Positions 44,870 to 53,027 of a stretch of 64,000 nucleotides of DNA are shown here, piece after piece. This DNA is from Moraxella haemolytica (GTDB lineage: Bacteria > Pseudomonadota > Gammaproteobacteria > Pseudomonadales > Moraxellaceae). Where the stretch lies: contig NZ_CP089974.1 of NCBI RefSeq assembly GCF_030177935.1, positions 1,922,001-1,986,000 of the forward strand, in the 5' to 3' direction. Within the stretch, counting starts at the first letter, position 1. Each line of letters starts with the position of its first letter. The notes beneath the pieces are model-generated. The model ran no database searches. It saw only the letters and a list, made by a program, of their open reading frames with translations, and was not told where the DNA came from. The translations under genes were made by a program, and so were the position numbers.

Positions 44870-45835
44870 ATGAGAACATCACGCACCCTATCTGCCCTAC
44901 TACTGGCATTAGGCTTAAGTGTGGCAGCACCTGCGATGGCAGATGACTTTGATACCGCTGTGTCTTATGTAAACACCCAAAACTACGAGCAAGCCTTTGC
45001 TATTTTTAAAAAATTAGCCGAACAAGGGGATGCTGTAGCCCAAACTATCGTGGGTGCGATGTATGCCAAAGGCGAGGGTGTCAGCCAAGATTATGCCCAA
45101 ACCCTAGCGTGGTATAACAAATCAGCCGAGCAAGGAGATGCAAACGCTCAACATAATCTGGGTAATATGTATCTTAGTGGAGAAGGTGTCAAGCAGGATT
45201 ATGCTCAGGCGGTATCTTGGTATAAAAAGGCAGCCGAGCAAGGAGATGCAAACTCTCAAAACAATTTGGGTGTGATGTATGCAAATGGGCAAGGCGTCAA
45301 GCAGGATTATGCTCAGGCGGTATCTTGGTATAAAAAGGCAGCCGAGCAGGGACACACCAAGGCTCAATATAATCTAGGTATGATGTATGATAATGGGCAG
45401 GGCATACAACAAGACTTTACTCAAGCATTCTTTTGGTATAAAAAAGCAGCCGAGCAAGGGCATATAGAGGCTCAATATAATCTGGGCAATATGTATCTTA
45501 GTGGAGAAGGTGTCAAGCAGGATTATGCTCAGGCATTCTTATGGTTTAGACAGGCGGCCGAGCAAGGGCATACAGATGCTCAAAATAATTTGGGTAATAT
45601 GTACGCTGTTGGACTGGGCGTAAACCAAAGCTATACCGAAGCCCTAGCATGGTATACACAAGCCCACACCCAAGGTAATACAAAAGTTGCTCAGAATATC
45701 GGAGTACTCTATTACAATGGTCAAGGCGTAAGCCAAGATTATGCCATCGCCAAAGAATGGTTTGGCAAAGCCTGTCAATCAGGATACCAAAACAGCTGTG
45801 ATACCTATGAAATGCTTAGCCAACAAGGCTACTAA
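44870..45835 (+). CDS. Secreted Sel1-repeat protein, seven repeats
   Basis: A 321-aa exported protein starting at the ATG at 44870 (TGGAGAT upstream; signal MRTSRTLSALLLALGLSVAA, cut after PAMA). Seven Sel1 units are visible, from AQTIVGAMYAKGEGV to AQNIGVLYYNGQGV, and the end (CDTYEMLSQQGY) matches the neighbouring copy. Units 2-5 are very close in DNA; for example KQDYAQAVSWYKKAAEQG occurs twice with identical bases 108 bp apart (45193 and 45301). The gene can therefore gain or lose repeats. Substrate or partner is unknown. Confidence 0.9.
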   Translation: MRTSRTLSALLLALGLSVAAPAMADDFDTAVSYVNTQNYEQAFAIFKKLAEQGDAVAQTIVGAMYAKGEGVSQDYAQTLAWYNKSAEQGDANAQHNLGNMYLSGEGVKQDYAQAVSWYKKAAEQGDANSQNNLGVMYANGQGVKQDYAQAVSWYKKAAEQGHTKAQYNLGMMYDNGQGIQQDFTQAFFWYKKAAEQGHIEAQYNLGNMYLSGEGVKQDYAQAFLWFRQAAEQGHTDAQNNLGNMYAVGLGVNQSYTEALAWYTQAHTQGNTKVAQNIGVLYYNGQGVSQDYAIAKEWFGKACQSGYQNSCDTYEMLSQQGY

Positions 45836-45848
45836 TCCACAGTCCACA

Positions 45849-45885
45849 ACCTAAAAAAAGCGTGTCATGCACGCTTTTTTTAGGT
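45849..45885. terminator. Bidirectional terminator between the Sel1 gene and proA
   Basis: 16-bp perfect stem ACCTAAAAAAAGCGTG with a 5-nt loop and T7, between convergent genes. Confidence 0.9.
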
Positions 45886-45896
45886 TCATGACGACC

Positions 45897-47171
45897 TTAA
45901 GGGCGGATTTCCCCATGCCCTAATACCACCCATTTTTGGGAAGTCAAGCCATGCAATCCCACAGGACCACGAGCGTGGATTTTGTCCGTTGAGATACCAA
46001 TCTCCGCCCCAAGCCCATATTCAAAGCCATCAGCGAAGCGACTTGACGCATTGACCATCACACTTGATGAATCCACCTCACGGATGAATTGTTGGGCATT
46101 AGGGTAGCTGTCTGTGATGATGACATCGGTATGATGACTGCCATAGTGGTTGATGTGGCAGATTGCCTCGTCCAGATTTGCCACGATTTTCACTGCCAGT
46201 TTTGGGGCGAGATATTCAGCATACCAGTCATCTTCGGTGGCGAGCGTCAAGTTCAGCGGATAATCCGCCAGCAGTGCCATTGACTGCTCACACACAAAAA
46301 ACGCCATCTGTTCATCAACAGCACGCATCGCCATCAAAATCTGGGGAAGTACTGTCTTGGCAATGTTCTCATGAATGAGTAGGCTCTCCATCGCATTGCA
46401 CGGAGCATAGCGAGAGGTTTTGGCATTGACGCAGACCTTGATTGCCATATTGACATCACAGCTTTCATCAACATAGGTGTGGCAGTTGCCATCTAGATGC
46501 TTAATCACAGGCACTTTTGCTCCCTTAGCGACCCGCTCAATCAGCCCCCTACCCCCTCGTGGAATCACCACATCAACGAACTCTGACATGCCAATCAAAC
46601 TGTCCACCGCCATACGGTCGGTCGTCTCTAGCACCTGCACCGCCTCGCTTGGCAGTCCTGCTGATACCAATCCTTGTTTGACACAATTAGCGATGGCTTG
46701 ATTAGAATAAAACGCCTCCGAACCACCACGCAAGATGATGGCATTGCCAGACTTGATGGCAAGGCTTGCCGCCTCCACCGTTACATTCGGACGGCTTTCA
46801 TAAATCATGCCAATCACGCCAAGCGGTACACGCATCTTACCAAGTAAAATACCACTCGGACGATGGCTCATCTCGCTCATCTGACCAATCGGATCGGGCA
46901 AGCTAATCACATCATCTAGCGATGACAACATCGCCTCAAAACGACTCTCATTGATGATAAGGCGATCTAGTAACGCACTATCTAATCCTTGCTGTTTACC
47001 CTTTGCCACATCTTTGGCATTCTCAGCCAAGATGATGGATTGATTGGCAATCATCGCTGACTTGATGGCACTTAATGCGGTGTTTTTGGTGGTGGTATCC
47101 GCTGCTGCAAGCTGACGAGAGGCACGCTTGGCTTGCTCGCCCACCTCGTTCATGTATGTTTTGATGCTCAT
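45897..47171 (-). CDS. proA: Gamma-glutamyl phosphate reductase
   Basis: NADPH-dependent reduction of glutamyl phosphate to glutamate semialdehyde, second step of proline synthesis. The 424 aa show the aldehyde-dehydrogenase-like fold with the catalytic Cys in [37 protein letters not shown] and the [14 protein letters not shown] segment. The usual partner proB is not adjacent. AGGGGGA precedes the start. Confidence 0.95.
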   Translation of the reverse strand: MSIKTYMNEVGEQAKRASRQLAAADTTTKNTALSAIKSAMIANQSIILAENAKDVAKGKQQGLDSALLDRLIINESRFEAMLSSLDDVISLPDPIGQMSEMSHRPSGILLGKMRVPLGVIGMIYESRPNVTVEAASLAIKSGNAIILRGGSEAFYSNQAIANCVKQGLVSAGLPSEAVQVLETTDRMAVDSLIGMSEFVDVVIPRGGRGLIERVAKGAKVPVIKHLDGNCHTYVDESCDVNMAIKVCVNAKTSRYAPCNAMESLLIHENIAKTVLPQILMAMRAVDEQMAFFVCEQSMALLADYPLNLTLATEDDWYAEYLAPKLAVKIVANLDEAICHINHYGSHHTDVIITDSYPNAQQFIREVDSSSVMVNASSRFADGFEYGLGAEIGISTDKIHARGPVGLHGLTSQKWVVLGHGEIRP

Positions 47172-47447
47172 AAATCCCCCTTACCAGTCAATTTACCCTA
47201 TCATAGCAATCAATGACTAATTTTTCTATGCGAATTATTCATAAATACCAATAAATCATCAAAATTGTCAATAAATTTACCACAACCGCCCAAAATTTCG
47301 CTAAAATACAAAAAATTTCACCCAAAATCACAAAAATATTTGCTTTTTTATGGTTTTGGCGAAAATATCCCAATCAACTTGTTATATTTCATCAACGAAC
47401 CCAAAACTTTCGTTATCAAATCAAACCTTTTTTATTAAGTAACCAAC

Positions 47448-48224
47448 ATGATTGACACTCTCCCCATCGCCTTAGACCTGCAAGACATTCACAAAAACTA
47501 CGGCTCACTGTCCGTACTCAAAGGCGTCTCTTTGACCGCCTATGATGGCGATGTCATCAGCATTCTAGGTTCGTCAGGTTCGGGCAAATCTACCTTGCTA
47601 CGCTGTATCAACCTACTTGAAAAACCCACCAAAGGTAGCATCACCATCGGCAATGAAGCCTTAATCTTGACCGAGAAAAAAGGCGAATTGGTCGCCAAAA
47701 ATCCAAGACAGCTAGAAAGTTTACGCTCAAAAATCGGCTTCGTATTCCAAAATTTCAACCTATGGCCACACAAAACCATCTTGGATAACATCATCGAAGG
47801 TCCAACCCAAGTACTCAAACAACCCAAAGATCAGGCAATCGCCGAAGCCGAACACCTACTCAACAAGGTTGGTCTGCTTGACAAAAAAAATGCCTATCCT
47901 GACAATCTGTCAGGCGGTCAGCGTCAGCGTGTGGCAATCGCTCGTGCTTTGGCAATGAAGCCACAGGTGCTACTGTTTGATGAGCCGACCTCAGCATTAG
48001 ACCCTGAGCTGGTCAATGAAGTACTGTCTGTCATGCGTGGGCTGGCCGCAGAGGGTCGCACCATGCTCATTGTTACCCACGAGATGCGTTTTGCTCGTGA
48101 GGTATCAGATAAGATTGTGTTTTTACATCAAGGACGCATTGAAGAGATTGGCACGCCTGACGAGGTCTTTGATAACCCAAAATCTGAGCGTGTGCGTGAA
48201 TTCATGGCATCGCATCGCTCTTAG
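47448..48224 (+). CDS. Polar amino-acid ABC transporter ATP-binding protein
   Basis: ATPase of a polar amino-acid importer (HisP/GlnQ class), 258 aa. Walker A GSSGSGKST, Q-loop in FVFQNFNLWPHKT, signature LSGGQRQRVAIARAL, Walker B LLFDEPTSALDPE and the switch His in VTHEMRFAREV are intact. The insert AAIGNEALI-like region and GTPDEVFDNPKSERVREF tail are typical for histidine/arginine/lysine systems. Two binding-protein genes follow. No permease gene is in the window, so the membrane subunits must be encoded elsewhere or are shared. Confidence 0.92.
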   Translation: MIDTLPIALDLQDIHKNYGSLSVLKGVSLTAYDGDVISILGSSGSGKSTLLRCINLLEKPTKGSITIGNEALILTEKKGELVAKNPRQLESLRSKIGFVFQNFNLWPHKTILDNIIEGPTQVLKQPKDQAIAEAEHLLNKVGLLDKKNAYPDNLSGGQRQRVAIARALAMKPQVLLFDEPTSALDPELVNEVLSVMRGLAAEGRTMLIVTHEMRFAREVSDKIVFLHQGRIEEIGTPDEVFDNPKSERVREFMASHRS

Positions 48225-48334
48225 GGTTTGACTTAAGGTTTGTTGTTCAAGTTCGTTTTTGGTACTTATTTTGTTAGTATTTGCTTATTAATATCTGTTT
48301 TGTTAATCTCTACTTGTTAGTTTAAGGACATTTT

Positions 48335-49087
48335 ATGTTATATAAATTCGCAGGCGTTACCGCCATCGCTCTTGCCCTAGTCGCTTGCAGTCAAGACAAG
48401 CCTGCCCAGACGACCGAACAGCGTCAGCTGACCATCGCCACCGAAGCGGCTTATCCCCCATTTAATGACACCGCTCCAGATGGCAAGATTGTCGGCTTTG
48501 ATGTTGAGGTCATCAATGCCGTGTGTGCCGAAATCAACGCCAAATGCGACATTGTCGCCCAAGATTGGGAAGGTCTAATCCCTGGTCTTAATGCCAAAAA
48601 ATACGACGCCATCATCGCAGGTATGTCCATCACTCCAGAACGCCTAGAGCAGGTGGATTTTACCGAGCCGTATTTTTCTAATACCATCGTTTGGCTATCT
48701 AAGACCGATGGTAGCTTCGACCCAAACAACATCACCAACAAAATCCTAGGTTCACAGCGTTCAACCACAGGGGCTGCCTATATCGCCGAAAAATATGACG
48801 GCAAAGATGGCAACACCGTCAAGCTCTACGACACCTACCTAAACGCCTATCTTGACCTAAAAGCAGGTCGTAACGCTGCTGTCATGGCAGAAAAAGTCTC
48901 TGCCGCCGAATGGCTAAAACAAGAACAGCAAGGCTTTGGCTTGGTCGGCGAAGAGATTGACAACAACGACAATCTGGGCATTGCGGTTCGCAAAGGCGAC
49001 ACCCTAAAAGATGAATTCAACCAAGCCCTTACCAAACTCAAAGAATCAGGTAAATTGGCAGAGATTGAAACTGCCAGTTTTCAATAA
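48335..49087 (+). CDS. Amino-acid ABC transporter substrate-binding lipoprotein
   Basis: A 250-aa receptor with a lipoprotein signal (MLYKFAGVTAIALALVAC, lipobox LVAC). The SBP family-3 domain is complete: LTIATEAAYPPFNDTAPDGKI-type ligand pocket start, GFDVEVINAVCAEINAKCD, QDWEGLIPGLNAKKYDAIIAGMSITPERLEQVDFTEPYF and GIAVRKGDTLKDEFNQAL. These fit a basic or polar amino acid; the ligand is unknown. It lies 110 bp after the ATPase gene. Confidence 0.9.
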   Translation: MLYKFAGVTAIALALVACSQDKPAQTTEQRQLTIATEAAYPPFNDTAPDGKIVGFDVEVINAVCAEINAKCDIVAQDWEGLIPGLNAKKYDAIIAGMSITPERLEQVDFTEPYFSNTIVWLSKTDGSFDPNNITNKILGSQRSTTGAAYIAEKYDGKDGNTVKLYDTYLNAYLDLKAGRNAAVMAEKVSAAEWLKQEQQGFGLVGEEIDNNDNLGIAVRKGDTLKDEFNQALTKLKESGKLAEIETASFQ

Positions 49088-49159
49088 TTCATCAGCCATC
49101 ACTAGCGTGGCAATCAGCCCACGCTAAAACCAATCAAAAATAAGTAAGGGGCAATCATC

Positions 49160-49936
49160 ATGAAACTAAAACTACTTAGCATATTGGCAATCAGCACCCT
49201 TGTTGTTGCCTGTAGCAATAATCAAGGGGCAGACGACAAGAGTGCAGCCACTACCGGCGAAAAACAAATCCGCATCGCCACCGAATCTAGCTTTAAGCCA
49301 TTTAGCTACCTAGATGCCAGCGGTAACTTGGTGGGCTTTGAGATTGACCTAGCCAACGCCCTATGCCAAGAGATGGTCGCCAAATGCGATATCCAAAGCC
49401 AAGATTGGGACGGTCTGATTGTCGGTCTAAATGCCAAAAAATTTGATGCCGTCATGGCAGGTATGTCAGCGACCAGCGAGCGTGCCGAAGTGGTGGATTT
49501 TAGCGATTCGTATTTTAACAACACCCTAGTCCTGCTTGGTCAAAAAGGCGTTGAGCTCAATGCCAACACCCTAGATGACAAAAACATCGCCGTACAGCAG
49601 GCCACCGTTTCTGCCGACTACCTAACCAAAAACCACCCCAAAGCAACCATCAAAGCATACAGCACCCAAGACAATGCTTATCTTGATTTGACCGCTGGTC
49701 GTGTCGATGGTATGTTGTCAGACATCGTTCCTGCATTAGACTGGCTAAAAACCGAGCAAGGGGCTGATTTTGAAGTCAAAGGTGAACCGATTGACATCAA
49801 CGACAGCGTCGCCATCGCCCTACGCAAAAATGACCCACTCAAAGACGAATTCAACACCGCTCTTGCCACCCTAAAACAAAACGGCAAATATGATGAGTTG
49901 GTGGATAAATATTTTGACAAAACCATCATCAAATAA
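49160..49936 (+). CDS. Amino-acid ABC transporter substrate-binding lipoprotein, second paralogue
   Basis: A 258-aa paralogue of the preceding receptor, also a lipoprotein (MKLKLLSILAISTLVVAC, lipobox VVAC). Shared blocks include IRIATESSFKPFSYLD, GFEIDLANALCQEMVAKCD, QDWDGLIVGLNAKKFDAVMAGMSATSERAEVVDFS and KNDPLKDEFNTALATLKQNGKYDEL. Sequence divergence from its neighbour in the ligand loop suggests a different amino acid. Two binding proteins could feed one ATPase/permease set. AAGGGG is upstream. It is the last gene before the adhesin island. Confidence 0.9.
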   Translation: MKLKLLSILAISTLVVACSNNQGADDKSAATTGEKQIRIATESSFKPFSYLDASGNLVGFEIDLANALCQEMVAKCDIQSQDWDGLIVGLNAKKFDAVMAGMSATSERAEVVDFSDSYFNNTLVLLGQKGVELNANTLDDKNIAVQQATVSADYLTKNHPKATIKAYSTQDNAYLDLTAGRVDGMLSDIVPALDWLKTEQGADFEVKGEPIDINDSVAIALRKNDPLKDEFNTALATLKQNGKYDELVDKYFDKTIIK

Positions 49937-50145
49937 CCAAAATGGGCGTCAGCCACTTAACTTAACCACAAGAAATATTAACAGGAGGCAACAATCACTA
50001 ATTAGCAACATAGCAGTTTTGTTACATCTACCCCCTGCTCTTGTCCATGCAGGCATCGTTGTGTTAGAGCCATCCAACTTCAACCAAGAGATGAATCGTT
50101 AACGCTTGGTCATATAAACAAAACTTAACAAAACACCCCCTAACG

Positions 50146-50178
50146 AAGCCAAACAATGCCATGAGTCGTGTTTGGCTT
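50146..50178. other. Hairpin in the leader of the collagen-like adhesin gene
   Basis: Perfect 10-bp inverted repeat AAGCCAAACA / TGTTTGGCTT with a 13-nt loop, ending about 50 bp upstream of the adhesin ATG. No T tract follows, so it may be an operator or an mRNA structure rather than a terminator. Confidence 0.45.
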
Positions 50179-50227
50179 ACGAATAAATAGCAACATTTCA
50201 TCAGTCATTATTATTTGTGAGTAAATT

Positions 50228-52552
50228 ATGAATAAAAACCTAATGAAACAGCGCAACAAAAACCGTACCGCCCATACCAACAACTTTAGTATCCACATTC
50301 CAATAACATCCCTGACACTGGCAGTAATAACCACCCTACCCATGATGACTACTAAGGCATATGCTCAGCAGGGATTTGTTCCTGCTGGTCACTCACAAGG
50401 GAAAGGAGCTACTGCGGTTGGACAAGGGTCTCAAGCAATGGCAAATTTAGCTACTGCGGTTGGATCTGATGCCCAAGCAACAAAAGCGAGCTCTACTGCA
50501 CTTGGTGCAGGTTCTAGAGCAACTCAAGGGACCTCTACTGCACTTGGTGCAAGTTCTCAAGCAATGGGACTGGATTCTACCGCACTTGGGCAAGGTTCTC
50601 AAGCATTGGAGCAAAACTCTACTGCGGTTGGACAAGGGGCTCAAGCAACAGCAGTAGGTACTATTGCACTTGGGAAAAGTGCTCAAGCAACAATGACAAG
50701 CTCTTTTGCACTTGGGCAGGGAGCTCAGGCAACAGGACAGAACGCTATTGCCATTGGTAACAATACTATGGTTCGGTCTGTAGGAGCTGTAGCACTTGGT
50801 CATGGCATCACCATTAGTAATGACTCTAATCATGCTGTGGTGCTTGGCAATGGGAGTACATATACTACACCCATGCCAACAGCAGATTACTCATTTATGC
50901 TTCCATCAGCCACCAATAGCTCCGGAGTGCGTACCACAATCAATTTTGCAGGAACTCGTCCAACATCAGCCGTTTCTATCGGTGCAAAACATCAAGAACG
51001 CCAAATCGTCCATGTCGCTGCTGGTCGTGTTACTGCAGACTCAACCGATGCGATCAACGGCTCTCAGTTATACGGCGTGCTAACTGCGATACAGAGCATA
51101 AAAATACCAGATGTATTAATTGGTGCTGGAGAGCCAAATACTCAAGGCAAAGAAGGTGATATCTACATTAACAGCACTACCGGAGATCTGTACAAAAAAA
51201 CAGGAAATAGATGGGGTGCTAAAGTTGGAAGTCTCAAAGGTCCTAAGGGTGATAAAGGCGACACTGGTCCGCAGGGTCCACAAGGTCCAGCTGGTGATAA
51301 AGGCGAACAAGGGGAACAAGGTCCTAAGGGTGAGAAAGGCGAAACTGGTCCACAAGGTCCAGCAGGTCCAGCTGGTGAAAAAGGCGAACAAGGGGGACAA
51401 GGTGAGCAAGGTCCTAAAGGTGATAAAGGCGACACTGGTCCACAAGGTCCACAAGGTCCAGCTGGTGATAAAGGCGAACAAGGGGAACAAGGTCCAGCAG
51501 GTCCAGCTGGTGATAAAGGCGAACAAGGGGAACAAGGTCCTAAAGGTGATAAAGGCGACACCGGTCCGCAGGGTCCAGCTGGTCCAGCAGGTGAAAAAGG
51601 CGAACAAGGGGAACAAGGGGAACAAGGGGAACAAGGTCCTAAGGGTGATAAAGGCGAAACTGGTCCACAAGGTCCAGCAGGTCCAGCTGGTGAAAAAGGC
51701 GAACAAGGGGAACAAGGGGAACAAGGGGAACAAGGTCCTAAGGGTGATAAAGGCGAAACTGGTCCACAAGGTCCTAAAGGTGAGCAAGGTCCTAAAGGTG
51801 ATAAAGGCGATATCGATCAAGCCACTAAGGATAAAATCCAACAAAGCATCAATGAGGCCAAGACCGCCAATGACAAAGCTGTCATCGCTGATAATAAAGC
51901 CACCCAAGCACAACAAACAGCCAATACCAATGCTGCTAAAATCAGCAAAGGTCTGAATGTTAAAACTCAAGATAATAAAACCACCAACCACCAGTTAGGC
52001 GATACGATTACCATCACTGGTCAGTCGAACATTAGCACCAACACAGAGCAAGGCAGTGTTGTCGTATCATTAAATGACGATATTACTGTTAAATCGGTAA
52101 CTGCTGAGCGTGTCGTGGCAGATCAGGTAGTAGTCGGTCCTGTCAGTATCGCAAAAGACACAGGCATCAATGCAGGTGGTCTGACCGTGCAGAATGTCGC
52201 TGATGGTCGTATCGCACCAGACAGCACAGATGCTGTCAATGGCAGTCAGTTGTTGGGTGTTTATAACCACATCGATGAGCGTGTCTTTGGTATTGGCAAC
52301 CGCATTGATGAGATCGAAGACCGCCTACAGGCAGGCATCGCAGGTAATCATGCAGCCATGTCATTACCACAAGCCACACTAGCAGGTCAATCGATGGTCT
52401 CAGTTGCACTGGGTACATATGCCGATAAAAGTGCCGTCGCCATCGGTTATTCTCGGCTAAGCGGTAGCGGACGAGTAACCTTGAAGTCGCATTTAAGTGC
52501 TGATACCAAAAAAAAGGTCGGTGCTGGCGTAGGTGTAGGTCTTGCGTGGTAA
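50228..52552 (+). CDS. Trimeric autotransporter adhesin with collagen-like stalk
   Basis: Surface adhesin of the YadA type, 774 aa. Order of parts: signal peptide ending TTKAYA (1-46), a YadA-like head of 14-residue repeats such as [10 protein letters not shown] (~57-215), a first neck with [15 protein letters not shown] (~272-287), a short globular piece [17 protein letters not shown], then 64 uninterrupted Gly-X-Y triplets (338-529) rich in PKGDKGD, PQGPAGP and EKGEQGEQ, a coiled coil (~530-580, Ala/Lys/Gln-rich), a second neck ([15 protein letters not shown]) and a YadA anchor (~700-774) ending in Trp. The signal lacks the extended region of the neighbouring adhesin. The collagen-like part should fold as a triple helix, matching the trimer; host ligands are unknown. 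Confidence 0.92.
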   Translation: MNKNLMKQRNKNRTAHTNNFSIHIPITSLTLAVITTLPMMTTKAYAQQGFVPAGHSQGKGATAVGQGSQAMANLATAVGSDAQATKASSTALGAGSRATQGTSTALGASSQAMGLDSTALGQGSQALEQNSTAVGQGAQATAVGTIALGKSAQATMTSSFALGQGAQATGQNAIAIGNNTMVRSVGAVALGHGITISNDSNHAVVLGNGSTYTTPMPTADYSFMLPSATNSSGVRTTINFAGTRPTSAVSIGAKHQERQIVHVAAGRVTADSTDAINGSQLYGVLTAIQSIKIPDVLIGAGEPNTQGKEGDIYINSTTGDLYKKTGNRWGAKVGSLKGPKGDKGDTGPQGPQGPAGDKGEQGEQGPKGEKGETGPQGPAGPAGEKGEQGGQGEQGPKGDKGDTGPQGPQGPAGDKGEQGEQGPAGPAGDKGEQGEQGPKGDKGDTGPQGPAGPAGEKGEQGEQGEQGEQGPKGDKGETGPQGPAGPAGEKGEQGEQGEQGEQGPKGDKGETGPQGPKGEQGPKGDKGDIDQATKDKIQQSINEAKTANDKAVIADNKATQAQQTANTNAAKISKGLNVKTQDNKTTNHQLGDTITITGQSNISTNTEQGSVVVSLNDDITVKSVTAERVVADQVVVGPVSIAKDTGINAGGLTVQNVADGRIAPDSTDAVNGSQLLGVYNHIDERVFGIGNRIDEIEDRLQAGIAGNHAAMSLPQATLAGQSMVSVALGTYADKSAVAIGYSRLSGSGRVTLKSHLSADTKKKVGAGVGVGLAW
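51239..51814 (+). repeat. Collagen-like Gly-X-Y coding repeat
   Basis: 576 bp coding for 64 consecutive Gly-X-Y triplets without interruption. The DNA is built of near-identical 9-bp units such as GGGGAACAA (Glu-Gln-Gly) and larger blocks of GATAAAGGCGA... and GGTCCACAAGGTCCAGC..., so it can expand or contract in 9-bp steps without breaking the frame. Confidence 0.9.
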
Positions 52553-52588
52553 CCCACCTTCTGTAATACCAATATACTAATGATGCCC

Positions 52589-52620
52589 GTGTGCTTTGCC
52601 CTATTTGGGCTCAAGCACAC
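52589..52620 (+). terminator. Possible terminator of the collagen-like adhesin gene
   Basis: Stem GTGTGCTT..GCCC with GGGC..AAGCACAC around a TATT loop, 37 bp after the stop codon. The following T-rich stretch is weak. Confidence 0.5.
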
Positions 52621-52738
52621 AGGTTAATTGTCTTTGGCAACACAATACAAAACCCCAACCACAGTCAGCCATTAGTAATAAAACAACAATGATTATCAAT
52701 GGTAACAATAAAATAACAACTCTCTTTCATTATTTTAT

Positions 52739-52749
52739 CCCCCCCCCCC
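52739..52749 (+). promoter_or_regulatory. 11-bp poly-C tract upstream of the giant adhesin gene
   Basis: Eleven consecutive C about 280 bp before the ATG at 53028. A weak -35-like TTTTAT (52733-52738 region) and -10-like TAAATA (52757-52762) would place the tract in the promoter spacer, where slippage changes spacing and transcription. The hexamers are poor matches, so the promoter is a hypothesis; the tract itself is certain. Confidence 0.6.
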
Positions 52750-52801
52750 TGCGGAGTAAATATTGTGGTAAAATACACCCATGTAAGCTAAATATATTAG
52801 C

Positions 52802-52844
52802 AATATTATCAATTGATAATATTAATTAATAATATCAATTGATA
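52802..52844. repeat. Paired AT-rich palindromes
   Basis: TATCAATTGATA occurs at 52807-52818 and 52833-52844, 26 bp apart; the first is embedded in a perfect 22-bp palindrome at 52802-52823. The arrangement suggests a dimeric-regulator site or a bendable AT-rich element upstream of the giant adhesin gene. Confidence 0.55.
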
Positions 52845-53027
52845 ATATTAATGAATAACAACTTAAGTTTGGGTTATAATCCAACAAAACACCCAAACAA
52901 TCACACCAAGCAATGCACAGCACAGTTTGGTTCATAAAGGTTTGGTCATCAAACCGCATTGATTTTTTTAACCGCCCTTGTAAAAATTCAGTCAACAAGG
53001 GTGGGCTAACTACGCTGGAATGAAAGT

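Larger units (their letters stand above)
52553..53027. other. 475-bp intergenic region between the two adhesin genes
   Basis: Contains no credible ORF. It holds an imperfect hairpin at 52589-52620 (GTGTGCTT/AAGCACAC, probable terminator of the first adhesin), an 11-C tract at 52739-52749, AT-rich palindromes at 52802-52844 and about 180 bp of leader before the second adhesin. It is the likely control region of that gene. Confidence 0.75.

Noticed and set aside
49983-50102. AGGAGG at 49983-49988 followed by a short frame ending near 50102
   Set aside because: A strong Shine-Dalgarno sequence, but no ATG, GTG or TTG at a suitable distance, and the encoded peptide has no recognisable homology; possibly debris.
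51116-51991. Long ORFs on both strands over the collagen-like region (minus 51116-51991 and plus 51120-51956)
   Set aside because: The 9-bp repeat periodicity keeps other frames open. Only the Gly-X-Y frame continues into the head and anchor domains.
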